Of a stretch of 17,124 nucleotides of DNA, positions 13,221-17,124 are shown piece by piece. The stretch is from Porphyromonadaceae bacterium UBA7042 (GTDB lineage Bacteria; Bacteroidota; Bacteroidia; Bacteroidales; Muribaculaceae). Position 1 is the stretch's first letter, and every line of letters starts with the position of its first letter. Location of the stretch: the NCBI GenBank assembly GCA_002494015.1, contig DLAR01000090.1, positions 1 to 17,124 of the forward strand, in the 5' to 3' direction. The position numbers and the translations under genes are program-made. The notes below the pieces were generated by a model, which saw nothing but the letters and a program-made list of their open reading frames with translations, did no database searches and was not told where the DNA came from.

Positions 13221-14873
13221 TTACTTGCCCTGATGCTCATACTTGAGTGTGAGCGAAGGTTGGTCGCACACTTCAGCCGGACCGAAGTACTGGATGGGGC
13301 CGGGGTAGGTGTAGCAGGTGTTATATGCCCAGTCGTCACGCTTGGAGGCGAACTTGAGGAAGGGTGCGCCATCGAGTTTTACGAGAGCCTTTTGGATAAC
13401 GGGTTTCATCTCGCCGTGGCGGCGTTCCATGTTCATCATCATGGTGACGGGGATACCGCCTGCGATCCACTGAACCGAAGGCTTGGTGAGGTTGCGGAGC
13501 GACGACATGTAGCCGGTAACGCCTGCGCTGATAAGGCATGCTGCGTTGTAGCCGAGGCCGTAGCAGTAGTCGGCATCAAAGTTAGAGGGGTCGGCGCAGC
13601 GGCCTTCGTAACCGAAGAAGTGGTGCATAGCGGTGAACTTGCCGTTGTAATTTCCGGCAGCGCGCATTTCTTCGAGGCGGGTAGCCACCATCGCGCTGAG
13701 CAGTTTCTCGGTCTCGATGAGTGACACCTGTACGTTTCCGTGGGGGTCGCGGTCGAGGGTGAGCTGACGGGCTACACCGGCGGGAAGTGAAGCGTAGGTA
13801 GCGGCGTTGGCCTCGGAAAGATTGGAGAGGACAAACTGACGCTGTTCTTCTTCGGTGGTGAGAGCGGCAAATTCCTCAGCCTTGTTTGCGAGGAGGTCGT
13901 TGAGCTCGGCGATAAGAGCCTTTACGGCGGGGATGAACTCGATGAGACCTTCGGGAATCAGGACACTGCCGAAGTTGTTGCCGTTTTCAGCGCGTTTTGC
14001 CACGATGTCAGCGATATAGTTTACCACATCCTGAAGTGTCGAGTTGTTGGCTTCGACCTCCTCGGAGATGATACAGATGTTGGGCTGGCACTGGAGGGCG
14101 CATTCAAGGGCGATGTGAGATGCCGAGCGGCCCATGAGCTTGATGAAGTGCCAGTATTTCTTAGACGAGTTGCAGTCGCGCTGGATGTTGCCGATAACTT
14201 CGGAATAAACTTTGGTTGCGGTGTCGAAACCAAACGATGTCTCGATAACGTCGTTTTTCAGGTCGCCGTCAATGGTCTTGGGGCAACCGATAACCTGAAC
14301 GCCCGCTTTGATTGACTTGTAGTACTCGGCGAGGACAGCGGCGTTGGTGTTGGAGTCGTCACCGCCGATAATCACGAGAGCCGAGATGTTGAGCTCGCGG
14401 AGGATTTCAAGACCCTTGTCAAACTGCTCCTTGGTTTCGAGCTTGGTGCGGCCCGAGCCGATGATGTCGAAACCGCCGGTGTTGCGGTATTCGTCGATAA
14501 TTTCGGAAGTGATTTCCATGTAGCGGTGTTCAACGAGTCCGCCGGGGCCCATGAGGAAACCGTAGAGACGGCTGTTGCGGTTCACTTTCTTGATACCGTC
14601 AAAGAGGCCAGAGATAACGTTGTGTCCGCCGGGAGCCTGACCGCCCGAGAGAATTACGCCCACGTTTACAGCTTTGGGAGCACCGGGATTCGGGTTTTTC
14701 TCAAAGTGAAGTTCAGGGAGACCGTAAGTGTTGGGGAAAAGTTTTTGAATTTCTTCCTGATCGGCCACAGACTGAGTGGGGTGACCTTCAACTGCCTTTA
14801 CTGCACCGGTTAAAACAATCGGGAGTTTGGGGCGATAAGCCGCGCGGGCTTTCTGCAAGGCGCTTTTTTTCAT
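13221..14873 (-). CDS. pfp: PPi-dependent phosphofructokinase
   Basis: Reversibly phosphorylates fructose 6-phosphate with pyrophosphate in glycolysis, in the cytoplasm. At 550 aa it is the long PFP type rather than the ~320-aa ATP enzyme. GGQAPGGHN (77-85) is the phosphate-donor loop. IIGGDDSNTNA (168-178) has Asp where ATP enzymes have Gly in GGDGS. PKTIDGD (198-204) carries the Lys and catalytic D202 typical of PPi use. MGRSASH (247-253) binds the sugar phosphate, and GYEGRCADPSNFD (about 424-436) is also characteristic. The start ATG is preceded by a very AT-rich leader. It converges on the cysteine synthase gene and appears monocistronic. Confidence 0.95.
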   Translation of the reverse strand: MKKSALQKARAAYRPKLPIVLTGAVKAVEGHPTQSVADQEEIQKLFPNTYGLPELHFEKNPNPGAPKAVNVGVILSGGQAPGGHNVISGLFDGIKKVNRNSRLYGFLMGPGGLVEHRYMEITSEIIDEYRNTGGFDIIGSGRTKLETKEQFDKGLEILRELNISALVIIGGDDSNTNAAVLAEYYKSIKAGVQVIGCPKTIDGDLKNDVIETSFGFDTATKVYSEVIGNIQRDCNSSKKYWHFIKLMGRSASHIALECALQCQPNICIISEEVEANNSTLQDVVNYIADIVAKRAENGNNFGSVLIPEGLIEFIPAVKALIAELNDLLANKAEEFAALTTEEEQRQFVLSNLSEANAATYASLPAGVARQLTLDRDPHGNVQVSLIETEKLLSAMVATRLEEMRAAGNYNGKFTAMHHFFGYEGRCADPSNFDADYCYGLGYNAACLISAGVTGYMSSLRNLTKPSVQWIAGGIPVTMMMNMERRHGEMKPVIQKALVKLDGAPFLKFASKRDDWAYNTCYTYPGPIQYFGPAEVCDQPSLTLKYEHQGK

Positions 14874-14953
14874 TATATTTATATAAATTGTTATAAATTA
14901 AAATATTATCGTTGGGTTATTAGGCTGATTGACAGTGCCGTGATAAATTTTTG

Positions 14954-14984
14954 CAAATGTCGGCATTTTTTCTGAAAAATACAA
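14954..14984 (-). promoter_or_regulatory. probable pfp promoter
   Basis: On the minus strand TTG (14984-14982), a 20-nt spacer and GACATTTG (14961-14954; seven of eight to TAnnTTTG counting the free positions) fit the phylum consensus. The leader would be about 76 nt and very AT-rich. Confidence 0.4.
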
Positions 14985-15021
14985 CCTTGACAGTCAGATT
15001 TTTCACGGGTGCCGCATCTTA

Positions 15022-15101
15022 AGAGGGTGTTTCATAACAAATGTTAAATCCAAAGTCCGTTTTCACGCGTCGGATTTAACAGTTGTTATGAGACGCCCTC
15101 T
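15022..15101. mobile_element. MITE-like element, 80 bp
   Basis: The 30-nt arms 15022-15051 and 15072-15101 are inverted copies with three mismatches, around a 20-nt centre. The ends read AGAGGG...CCCTCT, and AGAGGGTGTTTCATAAC resembles terminal repeats of Bacteroidales insertion sequences. No ORF lies inside. I cannot identify a clear target-site duplication (CTTA / AAAT flanks). A plain long hairpin is the alternative. Confidence 0.5.
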
Positions 15102-15162
15102 AAATTTGAATACTTACTTATCACGACACCTTCGCCCTCTCCGTGTCGGGCGTACTGTGAAC

Positions 15163-15191
15163 TGTCAGTTGGCAATATATGCCAACTGACA
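15163..15191. repeat. 12-bp perfect palindrome
   Basis: TGTCAGTTGGCA and its complement flank a 5-nt ATATA loop, followed by ATGTTTTC on the plus strand. It may be a terminator or another dispersed repeat, 72 nt beyond the MITE-like element. Between them, 15102-15162 shows only weak short inverted repeats. Confidence 0.6.
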
Positions 15192-15220
15192 ATGTTTTCG
15201 AGCCATTAACAATCAGGCTC

Positions 15221-15251
15221 TTGTGTGACTTGTTATAATGTTGTAACTTTG
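15221..15251 (+). promoter_or_regulatory. strong promoter of the small membrane protein
   Basis: TTG (15221-15223), a 20-nt spacer and TAACTTTG (15244-15251) match the full consensus. Transcription would start near 15256, 32 nt before the ATG. Confidence 0.7.
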
Positions 15252-15287
15252 TACTTGAAATATTTCACCATATACTGACCTCTTGTT

Positions 15288-15500
15288 ATGAAAAAGAACA
15301 TCACCTTTTTATTGGCTTTTTTCATTGTATGGGCGTTCACTGCTTTTATGTGCTATTTGCTAAACCTTATATCGGACCGAAACTGGTTTACTAATGATTG
15401 GCAAGAATATGTTATAATAGGTTTTGCCGGTGCTATGGCAGGTATATTCGGGCCAATATTGGCTGCTTGGGTTGGTAAAATTTTCAAAAATAAATCATAA
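15288..15500 (+). CDS. small membrane protein, two helices
   Basis: A 70-aa protein that I do not recognise. Residues about 5-28 (ITFLLAFFIVWAFTAFMCYL) and 41-63 (VIIGFAGAMAGIFGPILAAW) are hydrophobic helices, joined by a polar loop (SDRNWFTNDWQEY) and ended by a basic tail (KIFKNKS). By charge both ends are probably cytoplasmic. A full consensus promoter precedes it and a hairpin terminator follows 15 nt after the stop, so it looks like an independent expressed gene. It sits between repeat elements and a divergently oriented DUF1848 locus, and nothing in the context indicates a function. Confidence 0.7.
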   Translation: MKKNITFLLAFFIVWAFTAFMCYLLNLISDRNWFTNDWQEYVIIGFAGAMAGIFGPILAAWVGKIFKNKS

Positions 15501-15515
15501 TTATTTTATGGAGTT

Positions 15516-15537
15516 GCGGCACCGCTGCCGCGCTTTT
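15516..15537 (+). terminator. terminator of the small membrane protein
   Basis: GCGGCA-CCGC-TGCCGC is a perfect 6-bp stem followed by GCTTTTG. It may also serve the opposite strand, though the T-run is on plus. Confidence 0.5.
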
Positions 15538-15555
15538 GTGTAGTCGTTTTGGCGT

Positions 15556-15726
15556 TCAGCCAAAGAACTCTGCCACGGATCTTATAATCTCGGGCGTTAG
15601 GCTTCTCATCGGCTTGCCGCTTTCGCAGAAAGAATCGCATAACTCATACAGCGAGCTACGGCACCAACTTACGGTCGGATCCGAGGGCGGCTGTGTCGAA
15701 GTAATAGACCATAGTCTTGTTTTCAT
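15556..15726 (-). CDS. small ORF coupled to the DUF1848 gene
   Basis: A 56-codon ORF whose ATG overlaps the DUF1848 stop as ATGA (15726-15723), suggesting translational coupling. The product starts MKTRLWSITSTQPP and ends SLTPEIIRSVAEFFG. The C-terminal half looks like an ordinary amphipathic helical protein with three Cys (22, 30, 34). I recognise no family. A small hairpin (TTTGGC / GCCAAA) overlaps its stop codon. The opposite strand is also open across this stretch, so a chance ORF or a remnant of a longer gene remains possible. Confidence 0.4.
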   Translation of the reverse strand: MKTRLWSITSTQPPSDPTVSWCRSSLYELCDSFCESGKPMRSLTPEIIRSVAEFFG

Positions 15727-16667
15727 ATAATAGAATCGTTGTCTGGGTTCTGCTGATGCCGAAGGTAATTCTGACGGGCGGAAACCGGTGACGTGTTGGC
15801 ATAGCAGTATACGCATCCGTGCGGGCAGGTATTGTAAGCACCGATATCCTTTGAAGTGATACAACCGCATAGTGAGCGTTGGCCTTTATCGGCTCTGAGA
15901 TTGCGTATTATAGGTTCAACTTCGGGAGATAATCGATATATCAGCTCCGGGTCGATACAGCGGTTGTGATTGATTCCAAATTCTGACAGGTCAATTTTTT
16001 CGGCGCAAGTAGCAAGTTCGAGCCCGAGGTTCATATCTGCCAGTCTGCGTGAAAAATCAACCATTTCATCCTCAGTCCATTCATGATAGTTAATCCCTGT
16101 CTCGGAAAGATTCCGACCTACTTTGCGATACGAGGATATATCAGCAAAACTAAACACCAACTTCTCTACATATCCGTATAATTCGCCTGCTATATTGCTG
16201 ATTTTATGCAATAAATCCTCTGCGGAAATTCTGTCTGTCAGAATCAACGGGTCGAATCGCCAGACAACTGAACCCAAGCCCAATTCGTCAACCAGTCGTT
16301 TGAACGTTTCAATTCGATCGAAGAGGGGAGGAACATTAGGCTCTAATCCCTCGGCTACATAGTCATTAAGTGTGAATTGGATATAACATCCAATTCCTTT
16401 TTGTTTCAGGATTGGCAGAAACGGCAATAGTGGTGCAGGATTCTTCGACCAGAATACTATGAATTTGGTGTCGTCAAAAGAAACGTATGAATCCTTGCCG
16501 TTGTAGGGGTTGCGCCATCTTGCATAACCTTTGTCGAGACGATTGAAAAACCACTCATTGTAGAAAGCCGGAATGTCGGTGGCGCGGCTTGCTGAAACAA
16601 TCTGCGGAGCCTGTGCCTCGACAATATTACCGTCACCTAATGTAAGTTTTATCTTTTCGTTTTTCAT
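15723..16667 (-). CDS. DUF1848 family, radical-SAM-like Cys motif
   Basis: A 314-aa member of the uncharacterised DUF1848 family. IVSASRATDIPAFYNEWFFN (23-42) and VFWSKNPAPL (71-80) are typical N-terminal blocks. Near the C-terminus come CGC (267-269), SKDIGAYNTC and CPHGCVYCYA, with C281, C285 and C288 forming CX3CX2C, the spacing used for the 4Fe-4S cluster of radical SAM enzymes but placed at the end rather than the start of the barrel. The family has been likened to spore photoproduct lyase, but the substrate is unknown. The start at 16667 follows a -7 box by only four bases. A small ORF is coupled to its end. Confidence 0.85.
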   Translation of the reverse strand: MKNEKIKLTLGDGNIVEAQAPQIVSASRATDIPAFYNEWFFNRLDKGYARWRNPYNGKDSYVSFDDTKFIVFWSKNPAPLLPFLPILKQKGIGCYIQFTLNDYVAEGLEPNVPPLFDRIETFKRLVDELGLGSVVWRFDPLILTDRISAEDLLHKISNIAGELYGYVEKLVFSFADISSYRKVGRNLSETGINYHEWTEDEMVDFSRRLADMNLGLELATCAEKIDLSEFGINHNRCIDPELIYRLSPEVEPIIRNLRADKGQRSLCGCITSKDIGAYNTCPHGCVYCYANTSPVSARQNYLRHQQNPDNDSII

Positions 16668-16671
16668 GGTA

Positions 16672-16679
16672 CAAATTTA
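16672..16679 (-). promoter_or_regulatory. -7 promoter box of the DUF1848 gene
   Basis: TAAATTTG on the minus strand matches TAnnTTTG. Its last base is four bases from the ATG at 16667, the same geometry as at uup, so a leaderless mRNA is predicted. No -33 TTG is visible. Confidence 0.45.
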
Positions 16680-16958
16680 GAGTATGTTTATTTTTGACTT
16701 CTGTTAAGATTTAGAGAAATTTTTCGAGTCCGTTTTTAGGTTTTGTGAAAGAGTTATGGGGTTTCATAATGATTGAACAAAAGTTTAAACCGGGCCGAAA
16801 GGGACTATAAAGATTTCATAAAGTAAAAAGTGTAATAGACGAGACTTCATCTGACAAATAAATTATTTCATTGAGAAAAAATTGTCAGATTGTGTTGACA
16901 AATTTAGTGATTTGGAGTCATTTGCGCAAGAGGTGGAGATATTTTGGGTCACCCCCTC
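16680..16958. other. AT-rich gap without a recognisable gene
   Basis: No gene is supported here. The only structure I see is a 9-bp inverted repeat, ATCTGACAA (16849-16857) and TTGTCAGAT (16882-16890), 24 nt apart, which could be a weak hairpin or operator. GAGGGGGTGACCC on the minus strand (near 16946-16958) follows the stop of the partial ORF. Confidence 0.4.
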
Positions 16959-17123
16959 TTACGAGTGTAACCCCTGTTGCTGAATGTCGTACCGTCTTGC
17001 CACGGCACTCTCCACTCCTTTGTCTTTCCCTCCAAGTCCGTTAAGATAGAACACGTTGTAACGGATTCCGGCCTCGTATGGCGGTCGCCATACCTGCCCG
17101 GTGAAATGTAGTTGCGGATATAT
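16959..17123 (-). CDS. partial ORF running off the right edge
   Basis: On the minus strand a frame is open from the window edge for 54 codons to TAA at 16961-16959, with no start codon inside, so this is the C-terminal end of a longer protein. The visible part includes HFTGQVWRPPYEAGIRYNVF and ends YDIQQQGLHS. Its codons look ordinary for coding DNA here. I do not recognise the family; the WRPPYEA string occurs near the N-terminus of some radical SAM proteins, but the cysteine motif does not follow, so that link is weak. Confidence 0.45.
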   Translation of the reverse strand: MYPQLHFTGQVWRPPYEAGIRYNVFYLNGLGGKDKGVESAVARRYDIQQQGLHS

Positions 17124-17124
17124 C

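Noticed and set aside
1..17124. tRNA, rRNA or CRISPR loci
   Set aside because: I saw no cloverleaf, ribosomal RNA signature or regularly spaced direct repeats on either strand by eye. A tRNAscan or CRISPR search would be decisive.

Overview
The window looks like a chromosomal segment from a Bacteroidota bacterium of the order Bacteroidales, possibly Muribaculaceae. The family is an inference; the phylum call is firmer. It rests on repeated TAnnTTTG -7 promoter boxes (some with TTG/TTTG about 20 nt upstream), AT-rich start regions without Shine-Dalgarno sites, GC-rich coding DNA between AT-rich gaps, and Bacteroides-like genes: the pheA / aminotransferase / DAHP synthase-chorismate mutase / tyrA cluster, a long PPi-dependent phosphofructokinase and a Uup-type ABC-F protein.

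Layout. 1-235: no gene; a 12-bp hairpin and an insertion-sequence-like end. 236-1609 (-): rmuC, divergent from uup (1665-3473, +). 3569-4399 (+): cdsA, probably starting at TTG. 4446-5894 (+): a GH13 alpha-amylase lipoprotein resembling Bacillus AmyE. 5895-6202: a gap with a perfect 20-bp hairpin and a promoter-plus-terminator unit that could be a small RNA. 6203-10090 (-): a tight four-gene aromatic amino acid operon. 10091-10290: its leader, with a 28-codon Phe/Tyr-rich peptide, a terminator, and an exact copy of the terminator's 3' arm inside the peptide gene, which together form a textbook attenuator. 10391-10985 (+): a strong promoter, a cobalamin riboswitch, a long leader and a possible 60-aa Cys/His-rich ORF that overlaps the next start. 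10976-12019 (+): a stand-alone MetE-C-like protein that seems to have lost most of the catalytic zinc site. 12135-13049 (+): a cysteine synthase. 13221-14873 (-): PPi-dependent phosphofructokinase. 14874-15287: a MITE-like element and a second palindrome. 15288-15500 (+): a small two-helix membrane protein. 15556-15726 and 15723-16667 (-): a small ORF coupled to a DUF1848 radical-SAM-like gene. 16959-17123 (-): the end of an ORF that runs off the window.

How it works together. The aromatic operon joins the first step of the shikimate pathway (DAHP synthase) to chorismate mutase, both prephenate branch enzymes and a candidate transaminase, so it could carry flux to Phe and Tyr as one unit. Its leader contains both Phe and Tyr codons and could sense both charged tRNAs. 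The neighbouring divergent locus couples a B12 sensor to a methionine-synthase-fold protein, next to cysteine synthesis. This suggests sulfur amino acid metabolism, but the absent zinc ligands make ordinary MetE activity doubtful.

The two most interesting items are the Phe/Tyr attenuator and the cobalamin-riboswitch-controlled degenerate MetE homologue with its Cys/His-rich upstream ORF.
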